The position numbers and the translations under genes are program-made. A stretch of 64,000 nucleotides of DNA from Flavobacterium psychrolimnae (GTDB taxonomy: Bacteria; Bacteroidota; Bacteroidia; Flavobacteriales; Flavobacteriaceae). The stretch is taken from assembly GCF_003312425.1 (NCBI RefSeq), contig NZ_QNUX01000015.1:1-64000 (forward strand), in the 5' to 3' direction. Position 1 is the stretch's first letter; every line of letters begins with the position of its first letter. Under the pieces are notes generated by a model, which made no database searches, had not been told where the DNA came from, and was given only the letters and a program-made list of their open reading frames with translations. Shown piece after piece: positions 17,226-26,262 of this stretch.

Positions 17226-18665
17226 TTAGTTTTGTGTTGGGAATAATTTTTTTATTACTTTTTGGAAGGGTGTTAAAATAACATCCATATTTATTAATCC
17301 AATGTCGTTTGTAGCTCTGTAAGTCAGTAAAACGGCTAATGGTGTTAATATAAATGACGATAACCAAGCTCCCATAAAAGGAGTCATTCCGTTTTCCTGA
17401 GCAATCCTTTTTCCAAAAGTATTTATAAAGTGAAAAGTAATAAATATCAATACGGCAAAAACTATCGGAAGTCCTAATCCGCCTTTTCTGATAATTGCTC
17501 CCAATGGCGCTCCTATAAAAAACATAAGAAAGCAGGCGAATACAATTACAAATTTATCGTAAAAAGCTAATAAATGCCTGTTTATGTTTTTTTGCTTATT
17601 AAACAATTCAGTTCTGGAAGTATCAATAGCATAGGAAGTACTGGTTACATTACTGCTCGCGATTTTTAAAATATCTGATTTTTCTTGGTTCGTATATAAA
17701 GACAAAATATCATTTGGAAGTGGTTTTCTTTTATCTGCTTTGGCTGCAACCATTACTTTTTTTGCAGGAAATCCAATTCGGGAATTACTATTTTCTGTAA
17801 ACGAAATGATATCCGTTTTCATATTTTTCCTTAAAGAATCTAAAGTGTAATTCAGTTCATTAACTGTAAGCATCGTATTGGTATTGGCAACCGATTCGTC
17901 ATTCACGTCAACTTTATTTAGTTCTGACAAATCAATATTAATGATTTGCTTTTTAAAGGAACTTTTTGCAAAAGGCATTTTACTGCGGTCTTCGTATTTT
18001 TTTGGTACAATATCTTCGTAATAATACCCATTATTAAGCACTAATTGTAGAATACTGGATTCTTCACTACTGATTAATTCTCCGTCTTTTGCTTTGATAA
18101 CAGTTTTGCTTCCGTCACCAATCTTTGATTTTTTATGAATGGTTATTCCAGTAAGCGTATTGCCTTCTGCACCGCTTTTTTTGTTGACTTTAATATTATA
18201 GAAACCAACATCATTAAACTGTCCTTCGGCTATTGCCAATGCCGGTTTAACTTGTGCAATGTTTTTTCTGAAATTAATAAACTTGTATTCGGCATATGGA
18301 ATGACATTGTTCGAAAAGAAAAAAGCAACAATACTCAATAAGATTATAAATACAGTTAAACTTCGCATGGCTCGTTGAAGCGAAATTCCAGAAGATTTCA
18401 TCGCTGCAAATTCATAATTTTCAGCTAAGTTTCCAAAAGTCATTATCGAAGATAATAGTATTGAAAGTGGTAGAACTAATGGTACAATTCTAGGCATAGA
18501 AAAGGCCAGGAATTTAATGATCATTAATAGATCTAAATCTTTCCCGGCCAATTCGGATATGAATAACCAAACGGTTTGAAGTATAAATATAAAAAATAGG
18601 ATTACAAATACCGTAGTAAATGTAGTCAAAAAGGTTTTTAATAAGTATTTGTCAAGAATTTTCAC
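17226..18665 (-). CDS. LptF/LptG family permease
   Basis: A 479-residue inner-membrane protein of the YjgP/YjgQ family that forms the transmembrane part of the LPS-extracting ABC transporter. There are three N-terminal hydrophobic segments (residues about 12-120, including MPRIVPLVLPLSILLSS), a long periplasmic beta-jellyroll-like region (about 125-365) and three C-terminal helices ending near residue 460. Bacteroidetes proteins of this type are hard to assign to F or G separately. It sits 8 bases after lolA. Confidence 0.9.
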   Translation of the reverse strand: MKILDKYLLKTFLTTFTTVFVILFFIFILQTVWLFISELAGKDLDLLMIIKFLAFSMPRIVPLVLPLSILLSSIMTFGNLAENYEFAAMKSSGISLQRAMRSLTVFIILLSIVAFFFSNNVIPYAEYKFINFRKNIAQVKPALAIAEGQFNDVGFYNIKVNKKSGAEGNTLTGITIHKKSKIGDGSKTVIKAKDGELISSEESSILQLVLNNGYYYEDIVPKKYEDRSKMPFAKSSFKKQIINIDLSELNKVDVNDESVANTNTMLTVNELNYTLDSLRKNMKTDIISFTENSNSRIGFPAKKVMVAAKADKRKPLPNDILSLYTNQEKSDILKIASSNVTSTSYAIDTSRTELFNKQKNINRHLLAFYDKFVIVFACFLMFFIGAPLGAIIRKGGLGLPIVFAVLIFITFHFINTFGKRIAQENGMTPFMGAWLSSFILTPLAVLLTYRATNDIGLINMDVILTPFQKVIKKLFPTQN

Positions 18666-18673
18666 CTAGTGCA

Positions 18674-19363
18674 TTAATCTAATTTGTTGATGTAGTAATT
18701 TGGATATTTACTTCCCGCAAATGTAAATTGATTTTTTGACAAAGGTTGGTTGGTTTTGAAAGAATTAACCGTTAATGTTGTTTTTGTTCCTTTTTTGCCC
18801 ACTTCTATCAAATTATAGATGTGTTTTGTTTGTACATCAATTCCCAATAACACCTCTTTTCTTTGATCTTTAGCATTCAAAGGAACTAATTTAATATATT
18901 GGATTTTTCTGCCTTTTACATTTTGCAAAATATCCATATTGTATTTATAACCGGTATTGAAAAAAGTCAACATTTTAGAAGGCGTAATTGCATTATCGTC
19001 CTTTTCGTTAACTGTAGAAATGGTAATTTCTTCATCTTCCGGAACGATAGTGTATGTTTTTTTTCCATCAAAAATTTTAGTGACTCCCATGAAATTCAAT
19101 ACATATTGATTGCCTTTCATCGTTACATTTCCTTTACTGTCCTGATTAATGTTTTCTTTTGCATTATTCAAGGAGTATTTAAAATCAATGGCAATATTAT
19201 TATAACTTTTAACCTTGGCAGTAACTTGGTCTAAAAGGTCTTTTGCTTTTTTGTCTTGTGCTTGAATCGAAAAAGTAAACAGAAACATTGCAGTTAATAA
19301 AAATAGTTTTTTACCAATGCTTTTAGTATTGTTTTTTTTAGAATCTTGAATTTTTGATTTCAT
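18674..19363 (-). CDS. lolA: Outer membrane lipoprotein carrier LolA
   Basis: A periplasmic chaperone that ferries lipoproteins from LolCDE to the outer membrane. The start at the ATG four nt after the ftsK stop gives 229 residues. Longer in-frame starts lie inside ftsK. A signal peptide (KLFLLTAMFLFTFSIQAQ) is followed by the LolA-like DLLDQVTAKVKSYNNIAIDF segment, FKYSLNNAKE and later strand repeats. It lies between ftsK and an LptF/LptG gene, so envelope-building genes are grouped. Confidence 0.85.
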   Translation of the reverse strand: MKSKIQDSKKNNTKSIGKKLFLLTAMFLFTFSIQAQDKKAKDLLDQVTAKVKSYNNIAIDFKYSLNNAKENINQDSKGNVTMKGNQYVLNFMGVTKIFDGKKTYTIVPEDEEITISTVNEKDDNAITPSKMLTFFNTGYKYNMDILQNVKGRKIQYIKLVPLNAKDQRKEVLLGIDVQTKHIYNLIEVGKKGTKTTLTVNSFKTNQPLSKNQFTFAGSKYPNYYINKLD

Positions 19364-19367
19364 CGTA

Positions 19368-21815
19368 TTATTTGTTTTGTTCATTGTTGAAAAATTGATC
19401 AAGAGAACTCATATCTAGAATGTTTACGCTTCGTGCTTTACTTCCTTCAAAAGGACCTACAATTCCGGCAGCTTCGAGTTGATCGATTAATCGACCTGCT
19501 CTGTTGTAGCCTAATTTAAGTTTTCTTTGTAACAAGGAAGCTGATCCTTGTTGTGCATTTACAATTATCTCGGCGGCTTCTCTAAACAAAGTATCTCTGT
19601 CGGAAATATCCATATCAAGATTAATGCCACTTTCCTCCCCAACGAACTCAGGAAGTAAATAAGCAGTCGCATACGCTTTTTGTGAACCAATAAAATCAGT
19701 AATTTTTTCTACTTCTGGCGTATCTATAAATGCACATTGTACTCGCACGACATCATTTCCATTAGTGTAAAGCATATCACCACGACCTATTAATTGATCC
19801 GCACCTTGTGTGTCCAAAATAGTTCTGGAATCAATTTTTGAGGTCACTCTAAAAGCTATCCTCGCAGGGAAATTGGCTTTTATCAAACCTGTAATTACAT
19901 TTACTGACGGTCTTTGTGTCGCTATAATTAAGTGGATTCCAATTGCTCGCGCCAGTTGCGCCAATCGTGCAATAGGAACTTCAACTTCTTTTCCAGCGGT
20001 CATAATTAAATCGGCAAACTCATCGACAACAAGAACGATATAGGGTAAAAATCGGTGGCCGTTTTCAGGATTTAGTTTTCGAGCCTTAAATTTATCGTTG
20101 TATTCTTTGATGTTACGCACCATTGCGTCTTTCAATAACGAATAGCGGTTGTCCATTTCCACACAAAGCGAATTCAACGTATTCACCACTTTTGCATTAT
20201 CCGTAATAATAGCATCATCCATATCTGGAAGTTTCGCTAAATAATGTCTTTCAATTTTATTAAAAAGTGTAAGCTCCACTTTCTTTGGGTCAACCAAAAC
20301 AAACTTAACTTCCGCTGGATGTTTTTTGTACAAAAGCGAAGTCAGTACGGCATTCAAACCAACAGATTTTCCTTGTCCGGTAGCACCCGCCATCAATAAG
20401 TGAGGCATTTTGGCTAAATCCACGACAAATGTTTCGTTTGAAATTGTTTTTCCAAGTGCGATTGGTAATTCCATTTCGGCTTCTTGAAATTTGGCAGAGC
20501 CAATAACACTTTTCATTGAAACCATCGTTGGATTCTTATTCGGAACCTCGATTCCTATCGTTCCTTTTCCAGGAATAGGGGCAATAATACGAATTCCTAA
20601 TGCTGATAGTGATAATGCAATATCATCTTCTAAACTCTTGATTTTTGAAATACGAATTCCAGCTTCCGGAACAATTTCGTATAATGTTACCGATGGTCCA
20701 ACGGTCGCTTTTATTTGTGCAATTTCTATTTTATAATTGCGAAGCGTATCTACTATTCGGTTTTTATTTTCTTCTAATTCTTCTTGGTTGATGGTAATTC
20801 CGCCAGTTGAATATTCTTTCAATAAATCAATAGTAGGGAATTTATAATTCGATAAATCCAAAGTTGGATCAAATAATCCAAAATCAGCCACCAATCTTGA
20901 AGCTAAATTTTCTTCGATAATATCTTCTTCCGGAGCAGTTTCTATAACAAAAGATTCGTCAACATTCGCTATAACATCTGGAATAGCTATTGGCGTAATT
21001 TGCATTGCAAGCGGTTTTGCAATTGGATCTCTACTAATATCAGAAGAATTACTGATGGTAGGTTTCAGTGCTTCTTTATTAATTTCGAATTGCGAACCAT
21101 TCGTTTTTAAATGGATGTCATCAATCTCTTCTTCTACAACTGCAAATTCTTCTAGGTTATAACCACTTTTGCCATTGTTAAGCGGATTAGTGATTGAAAC
21201 TGCTTTTATTTCTTTTTTGGTAGTGTCAAAAAAGGACTGAATACTTTCAGGAGAAAGTTTGATTTTAAAAATGACGTAGATTATTAATCCGAAGAACAAA
21301 ATCAACAAAGTTCCGGGTTTTCCAATATAATCTTGCAGAAATAAATTTAATTCATATCCAATTGTTCCGCCTAATTCTGGTGCTGAAGTAGCAAAGAACC
21401 CAAACAAAACAGATAAAATAATGATTACGAATAAATCCCAAAACCATATATTTTTTAATTTCCTCGCCGGAATTCCGAGTACTAAATAAATCCCTGAAAG
21501 GAAAAACAAACGTACAAATATAAACGCGGCAATTCCGAAACCTTTATAAACTAGTAAATCTGCTAAAAAGGCACCAAATTTTCCAAGCCAGTTCTGAACG
21601 GTTTCTGAACGATTTGTCAATTCCTGAACAGCACTTTGGTCTTGTTGTCCGTAAATGAAAAAGGACACAAAGGCAAACAATAAAGCAACAGAAAATAAAA
21701 CCAATAGGGAACCAAAAACAATTTTGTGCTGTTTGGTTAGCTGTAATGGAGTTTTATCTACTGATTTAGTATCGTTTTTTTTATTTAAAGGAGCTGTTTT
21801 TGTTGTTTTTGCCAT
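19368..21815 (-). CDS. ftsK: DNA translocase FtsK
   Basis: An 815-residue division protein that pumps chromosomal DNA through the septum. I start it at MAKTTKTAP, because the longer frame (ATG at 21854) would overlap the diacylglycerol kinase gene. Four N-terminal membrane helices (residues about 35-195) are followed by a linker and the motor: Walker A GATGQGKSVGLN, Walker B YIVLVVDEFADL, and a C-terminal winged-helix gamma domain (ASLLQRKLKLGYNRAGRLIDQLE) that recognises orienting DNA repeats. Length is normal for Bacteroidetes. Confidence 0.95.
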   Translation of the reverse strand: MAKTTKTAPLNKKNDTKSVDKTPLQLTKQHKIVFGSLLVLFSVALLFAFVSFFIYGQQDQSAVQELTNRSETVQNWLGKFGAFLADLLVYKGFGIAAFIFVRLFFLSGIYLVLGIPARKLKNIWFWDLFVIIILSVLFGFFATSAPELGGTIGYELNLFLQDYIGKPGTLLILFFGLIIYVIFKIKLSPESIQSFFDTTKKEIKAVSITNPLNNGKSGYNLEEFAVVEEEIDDIHLKTNGSQFEINKEALKPTISNSSDISRDPIAKPLAMQITPIAIPDVIANVDESFVIETAPEEDIIEENLASRLVADFGLFDPTLDLSNYKFPTIDLLKEYSTGGITINQEELEENKNRIVDTLRNYKIEIAQIKATVGPSVTLYEIVPEAGIRISKIKSLEDDIALSLSALGIRIIAPIPGKGTIGIEVPNKNPTMVSMKSVIGSAKFQEAEMELPIALGKTISNETFVVDLAKMPHLLMAGATGQGKSVGLNAVLTSLLYKKHPAEVKFVLVDPKKVELTLFNKIERHYLAKLPDMDDAIITDNAKVVNTLNSLCVEMDNRYSLLKDAMVRNIKEYNDKFKARKLNPENGHRFLPYIVLVVDEFADLIMTAGKEVEVPIARLAQLARAIGIHLIIATQRPSVNVITGLIKANFPARIAFRVTSKIDSRTILDTQGADQLIGRGDMLYTNGNDVVRVQCAFIDTPEVEKITDFIGSQKAYATAYLLPEFVGEESGINLDMDISDRDTLFREAAEIIVNAQQGSASLLQRKLKLGYNRAGRLIDQLEAAGIVGPFEGSKARSVNILDMSSLDQFFNNEQNK

Positions 21816-21834
21816 TCTTAATTTGAAATAATAC

Positions 21835-22212
21835 CTAAAGAAATAAAGGTACATATATGATTAAACCAATTGCTACTGCTGTCAAAGCAGCAAAAAATAC
21901 CGCTCCCGCAGCAATATCTTTGATGAATCCAATTCTTTCATGGTAATTTGGATGAATAAAATCGGCTATTTTCTCAACAGCAGTATTTAGACCTTCGATG
22001 CTCATGACTAAACCGATAGCTAAAGTCTGAAAAAGCCATTCTGTTTTAGAGATACCAAAATAAAATCCAGCAATGCTCATCAAAATCCCAATGGAAAATT
22101 GAACCATAACACTGTGTTCCGTCGAGATTAATTTCAAAGCGCCCTTAAATGCATAAGAGACGCTTTTTAATCTTCCGGTAAAGAAAGTATTGTCTTTTTG
22201 AAACTCCATCAA
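21835..22212 (-). CDS. dgkA: Diacylglycerol kinase (DgkA-type)
   Basis: A 125-residue inner-membrane kinase of the prokaryotic DAGK/undecaprenol kinase family. It has three transmembrane segments and the signature EGLNTAVEKIADFIHP with catalytic Glu and Asn. Whether it phosphorylates diacylglycerol or undecaprenol cannot be decided from sequence. It is 7 bases after tpx and about 19 before ftsK, so it belongs to the same transcript. Confidence 0.9.
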   Translation of the reverse strand: MMEFQKDNTFFTGRLKSVSYAFKGALKLISTEHSVMVQFSIGILMSIAGFYFGISKTEWLFQTLAIGLVMSIEGLNTAVEKIADFIHPNYHERIGFIKDIAAGAVFFAALTAVAIGLIIYVPLFL

Positions 22213-22219
22213 GTTTGGA

Positions 22220-22717
22220 TTATAGTACTGCTAATGCAGCTTCGTAGTTTGGTTCATCTGCAATTTCAGCAACTTGTTCCGTGTGAGTGATTATTCCGTT
22301 TTCGTCAACAACAATAATAACTCTTGAATGCAATCCGGCCAATGGTCCGTCAGTAATTTCTAAACCATTTGCTTTACCAAAACTTCCTTCTGGAAAATCA
22401 GATAAAATAACAACATTTTCAAGTCCTTCCGCTCCACAAAAACGTTTTTGTGCAAAAGGTAAATCTCTTGAAACGCATAAAACCGTTGTGTTTTCTAAAG
22501 TACTGGCACTTTCGTTAAATTTACGAACTGATGCTGCACATGTTCCGGTGTCAACACTTGGGAAAATATTTAAAACTAATTTTTTTCCAGCAAAATCACT
22601 TAGTGAAGCTATAGAAAGGTCAGTTTTAACTAATTTGAAATCAGCTATTTTCGTACCTATTTTTGGTAATTCTCCTGAAGTGTGAATCGGATTTCCTCCT
22701 AATGTTATTGAAGCCAT
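22220..22717 (-). CDS. tpx: Thiol peroxidase (Tpx, atypical 2-Cys peroxiredoxin)
   Basis: A 165-residue cytoplasmic or periplasmic peroxidase that reduces hydroperoxides with thioredoxin. The peroxidatic Cys60 ([11 protein letters not shown]) and resolving Cys94 (KRFCGAEG) match the spacing of the Tpx family. I choose the start MASITLGG, since the longer frame reads upstream over the promoter box. It is the first gene of a packed run of six genes reaching ribB. Confidence 0.95.
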   Translation of the reverse strand: MASITLGGNPIHTSGELPKIGTKIADFKLVKTDLSIASLSDFAGKKLVLNIFPSVDTGTCAASVRKFNESASTLENTTVLCVSRDLPFAQKRFCGAEGLENVVILSDFPEGSFGKANGLEITDGPLAGLHSRVIIVVDENGIITHTEQVAEIADEPNYEAALAVL

Positions 22718-22740
22718 AATGTTTGTTTTTTTGTGAGGTT

Positions 22741-22748
22741 CAAAAGTA
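22741..22748 (-). promoter_or_regulatory. -7 box of tpx operon
   Basis: Minus-strand TACTTTTG fits TAnnTTTG and lies 23 nt before the tpx start codon, downstream of the longer alternative start, which supports the shorter protein. No TTTG at the proper spacing is clear. Confidence 0.55.
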
Positions 22749-22854
22749 TGAAAATTATTTAAGAATAAGTCCTCATATGTCGCGATAAGTTTAGCGTTTT
22801 GGTTCAATTTTTAAACTGCATGGCTACAATATCTTTTGAATTTTAAATAAAAAA

Positions 22855-22880
22855 AACACACTCGTTGCGGAGTGCGTTTT
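22855..22880 (-). terminator. Terminator after the DUF6952 gene
   Basis: Stem CGCACTC (22870-22876) with GAGTGTG (22857-22863) as read on the minus strand, one pair being G-U, followed on that strand by eight or so T residues. The pairing is better on the minus strand, fitting the gene direction. Confidence 0.75.
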
Positions 22881-22904
22881 TGAAATAAAGAATTAAAAAT
22901 TCTT

Positions 22905-23162
22905 TTATTTGTCAATAGAACCCAAAACACGTTTCATAAAACTGTTTAAAGCTTCTTTTTTGTCAGTTCCGGTTTTTACTAATTTGTTGACTTCTAAAGC
23001 GCCATACATATTAGAAATTAATTCCCCAATCACATCTAATTCTTCATCTTTCAATGATGAAATTTCAGTCATTGCTTCCAGAACTTCGATTGTTTCTATG
23101 ATGTAATCTTCATCATTTTCTTCTATAAACTGCGTTAAATGCTTAATTACGGGTAATTTCAT
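22905..23162 (-). CDS. DUF6952 family small protein
   Basis: An 85-residue acidic, helix-rich soluble protein (ENDEDYIIETIEVLEAM, LDVIGELISNMYGALEVNKLV). From memory it belongs to DUF6952, found next to thioredoxin and peroxiredoxin genes in Flavobacteria. It lies 110 bases downstream of a thioredoxin gene on the same strand. No enzymatic motif or cysteine is present, so a redox role is suggested by context only. Confidence 0.65.
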   Translation of the reverse strand: MKLPVIKHLTQFIEENDEDYIIETIEVLEAMTEISSLKDEELDVIGELISNMYGALEVNKLVKTGTDKKEALNSFMKRVLGSIDK

Positions 23163-23273
23163 TTTATTTTTTAAGTTTAAAGTTTAAGGTTTTAAAAGTT
23201 TAAGGTTTGAACTGCTGTTACATTAAACTTATTGATAAAGTCAGGTAACTTTAAACTTTAAACTAAGAAATCA

Positions 23274-23582
23274 TTAAACTATTTCGTTCACTAATTCAAT
23301 TAAAACTTCTTGTTTATTGGTTTGTGTTTCGTTTACCAGTTTTCCATTTACAAAAGTGGCAAAAGTTGGTAAATTGCTAACATTTGCTAATTTTCTCGAT
23401 TCTGGAAAATTCTCAGCATCAACAAGAGCAAAAGTGATTGTTTCGTTTTCTGAAGCTAATTTTTTGAATTTTGGCTTCATAATTCGGCAATTTCCGCACC
23501 ATGATGCCGAAAATTGAACGACTACTTTTTCGTCTTTTGCAATTAAATCCTGCAACGTATCTTCAGTTAATTCGATTAACAT
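23274..23582 (-). CDS. Thioredoxin family protein
   Basis: A 102-residue thioredoxin-fold protein with active site WCGNC rather than the usual WCGPC, followed by the conserved cis-proline region NLPTFATF. It starts MLIELTEDTLQDL; an earlier frame start adds ten residues without homology. It probably keeps the adjacent peroxiredoxin or DUF6952 protein reduced in the cytoplasm. The G-N change in the active site may alter redox potential. Confidence 0.88.
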   Translation of the reverse strand: MLIELTEDTLQDLIAKDEKVVVQFSASWCGNCRIMKPKFKKLASENETITFALVDAENFPESRKLANVSNLPTFATFVNGKLVNETQTNKQEVLIELVNEIV

Positions 23583-23708
23583 AAGTTTGTTTTTTAAGGT
23601 TGAAAGAGGCAAAGGTTCAAGGGGACCAAGTTTTTAGAACTTCGTGAATTTACACAACAAAAAACCTTTGTTGCTCAGGACCTCTGAACCTTTGTATCTT
23701 TATTTTAA

Positions 23709-24347
23709 TTAGTTTAAAGTCAAGTATTCAGCAGTACTGATTCTATCAGCGCTCATCGCTTCTTTTCCAGCTTCCCAGTTTGCAGGACAAACTTCTCCTT
23801 TTTCCTGAATGTGCGTGTAAGCATCAACCATACGTAAATACTCATTTACGTTACGACCAAGTGGCATATCGTTAACACTTTCGTGGAAAATTTTTCCAGT
23901 TTCATCAATTAAGTAAGTCGCTCTAAAAGTTACATTAGAACCTTCAACAATTACAGAATCAGTTTCTTCAGAATATTCCGTTGAATCAATATCAAGAATT
24001 CCTAAGATATTAGATAAATTTCTGTTAGTATCAGCAAGAATTGGGTAAGTAACACCTTCAATTCCACCGTTATTTTTTGGTGTATTTAACCAAGCAAAGT
24101 GTACTTCGTTAGTATCACAAGAAGCACCAATAACAATTGTATTTCTTTTTTCGAATTCCGGTAAAGCAGCTTGAAAAGCATGCAATTCAGTTGGACAAAC
24201 GAATGTAAAATCTTTTGGGTACCAAAACAAAAGTACTTTTTTGTTGTTATTTACAGCTTCATCGAAAATGTTGATTTTCAAATTATCACCCATTTCAGAG
24301 ATAGCGTCTACTGCAATACTTGGAAATTTTTTACCTACTAATGACAT
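23709..24347 (-). CDS. Typical 2-Cys peroxiredoxin
   Basis: A 212-residue AhpC/Prx1-type peroxidase that reduces hydrogen peroxide and organic peroxides. The peroxidatic Cys51 lies in DFTFVCPTE and the resolving Cys187 in GEVCPANW, the standard dimeric arrangement. A conserved Arg lies in the FRATYLID segment. It precedes thioredoxin and DUF6952 genes on the same strand with about 125 bases between, so they may form a regulon rather than one transcript. Confidence 0.95.
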   Translation of the reverse strand: MSLVGKKFPSIAVDAISEMGDNLKINIFDEAVNNNKKVLLFWYPKDFTFVCPTELHAFQAALPEFEKRNTIVIGASCDTNEVHFAWLNTPKNNGGIEGVTYPILADTNRNLSNILGILDIDSTEYSEETDSVIVEGSNVTFRATYLIDETGKIFHESVNDMPLGRNVNEYLRMVDAYTHIQEKGEVCPANWEAGKEAMSADRISTAEYLTLN

Positions 24348-24381
24348 TTTATTTACTTTTTTAGTTATTTTTTTGATGGTG

Positions 24382-24389
24382 CAAAAGTA
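24382..24389 (-). promoter_or_regulatory. -7 box of peroxiredoxin gene
   Basis: Minus-strand TACTTTTG, 34 nt before the start codon. A TTTG lies 26 nt further upstream, which is longer than the usual spacing, so only the -7 box is claimed. Confidence 0.5.
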
Positions 24390-24488
24390 GTTAGTCTAAA
24401 AGTTAAATAAAATACCAAATGATTATAAAAATTTATTTCAAAATAGGGAATTACTATACTCTACTTTTTGAAAGATTTAATTTACTAA

Positions 24489-26099
24489 TTATAACATGTT
24501 AACCTGCACAGGAAGAGTTCCTTTGCAGTTTGTGTTTTCCAGGAGTTGCTCTGCAGCGGCTTCTTGGAATTCAATAAAATCTTGGTAGACCATTATAATC
24601 CCTGAAGCTTTTTTCAGATTTGGGATCACTTGAAGTGCGTACGGATTCCCAAAAACATATAAAATACACTTTTTAGTAGTCAATAAGTTGCCTAAAAATT
24701 GAAGTACAGAATCTTCAATATCAAAATTGTTTAAAGGTTTTGCCTTTGGAACAAATAAAGAAATAACTAACGTGTCAAATCTATTTAAATTTTCCTCTAA
24801 TTCATTCAGAACAGATGCGCCTCCAGTTTCGTAACTAAATTCTGGAGAAGGCAAAGCATGTGTCAAGCTTTTAAAAAATACATTATCAATATTTTTGTAA
24901 AGGCTAATTTTGGCGAAATCTTCTCTGTTTTTTGCATCAAAAACAGTCACAGTATTATGATTGTCTTTTATTTTTGTGATGCAGTTTTGAGCAATTTTTA
25001 GGTTTAATTTTGAAGTGGTTTCAAAATCAAAATTACTTTTGGAGAGGTTTGGCAAACTTAGTTTTCCATCCAAAATTCCTGCTTTTTGTTTGCATTTCCA
25101 GATGCGTTGAAAACTAGCTTCAATTCGCTCCGGAGTTGCATTTTTTAAGATTTCCTGGATTCCTTCAGGAACATTTTCGGCAAAGCATAACACATCATTT
25201 CCAGCATTAAAAGCTTCCCATTCCAATTGCCCTTTTTGATCGTATAATTTAGAAACGCTGTGCATGTTCAACGCATCCGAAATTACTAAACCATCGTATC
25301 CTAATTGCTTTCGCAAAAGTGTTTCAATCACGGATTTTGATAATGTTGCCGAAGTATCTTTTCCGTCATTCAAAGCAGGAACAGCCAAATGACCAATCAT
25401 AATCGAATCCACATTATGTTCGATTCCTTTTATAAAAGGAACTAATTCATTTGCTAATAATTCTTCCAATGTTTCTTTTAAAACCGGTAATCCTAAATGT
25501 GAATCGACATTGGTATTTCCGTGTCCGGGAAAATGTTTAAGACATCCCAAAACCCCAACGTCATTCATTCCTCTTAGATATTCCAAAGCAAAATCAGCTA
25601 CTTTATCTTTGTTTTGCCCAAAAGAACGGTATCCAATTACAGGATTGTTCGGATTGTTGTTAATATCCGCTAACGGCGCTAAATTATAATGAATCCCAAC
25701 AGATTTTAAGTCTAAACCTATTTGTTTCCCCACTTCGTAAACCAAATGTTTTTCACTTTCAGGTAAAGCACCAAGCGTAATTGCATATGGATATTGAGGT
25801 GTTTTTTCGACGCGCATGGCTAATCCCCATTCGGCATCAATGCTCATTAATAAAGGAGTAGTTGCGCAATTTTGATAACGTACAATCAGTTCTTTTAAAC
25901 GCTGAAAACTATCGTCATTCAGAACTATTTTTTTCTTCGTTTCATAGTTCGTTGCCGCACTGGCTCGGCTGTGAAAAAAAGTCAATCCGCCTATGTTGTG
26001 TTCTTTGATTAATCGTTCGGTAGCCTGAATATTTTCTTTAGTATCATTGATAAAAACGGCTGGAAAGAAAAATTGTCCTATTTTTTGTTCTAATGTCAT
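24489..26099 (-). CDS. Glycoside hydrolase family 3 (beta-N-acetylglucosaminidase type)
   Basis: A 536-residue GH3 enzyme. The N-terminal TIM barrel carries the NagZ-type motif KHFPGHGNTNVDSH (catalytic His/Asp dyad, residues about 188-201) and the nucleophile Asp in VISDALNMHS. A C-terminal alpha/beta domain follows from about residue 390. No signal peptide is seen, so it is probably cytoplasmic like NagZ. It lies downstream of an AmpG-like permease and a family-10-like hydrolase, fitting uptake and breakdown of cell-wall fragments. Confidence 0.88.
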   Translation of the reverse strand: MTLEQKIGQFFFPAVFINDTKENIQATERLIKEHNIGGLTFFHSRASAATNYETKKKIVLNDDSFQRLKELIVRYQNCATTPLLMSIDAEWGLAMRVEKTPQYPYAITLGALPESEKHLVYEVGKQIGLDLKSVGIHYNLAPLADINNNPNNPVIGYRSFGQNKDKVADFALEYLRGMNDVGVLGCLKHFPGHGNTNVDSHLGLPVLKETLEELLANELVPFIKGIEHNVDSIMIGHLAVPALNDGKDTSATLSKSVIETLLRKQLGYDGLVISDALNMHSVSKLYDQKGQLEWEAFNAGNDVLCFAENVPEGIQEILKNATPERIEASFQRIWKCKQKAGILDGKLSLPNLSKSNFDFETTSKLNLKIAQNCITKIKDNHNTVTVFDAKNREDFAKISLYKNIDNVFFKSLTHALPSPEFSYETGGASVLNELEENLNRFDTLVISLFVPKAKPLNNFDIEDSVLQFLGNLLTTKKCILYVFGNPYALQVIPNLKKASGIIMVYQDFIEFQEAAAEQLLENTNCKGTLPVQVNML

Positions 26100-26262
26100 T
26101 TTGAAATGGATATGGTAATAATTTTCAACATGTAAGTCATGTAAGACAAACTATACAGAATAAATAATAAAGAAGAGTAGTTGCAAAAAAGTTGTTTTAC
26201 AAGAGACTTAATTACTTAAATAAACTTATGTGTTAAAAAAAAAGCTAATTTATTTATTCTTG

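Noticed and set aside
23600..23700. Inverted GGTTC/GAACC strings between thioredoxin and peroxiredoxin genes
   Set aside because: The pairing (about 12 bases with mismatches across a 55-nt loop) is too weak to call a terminator or regulatory stem.
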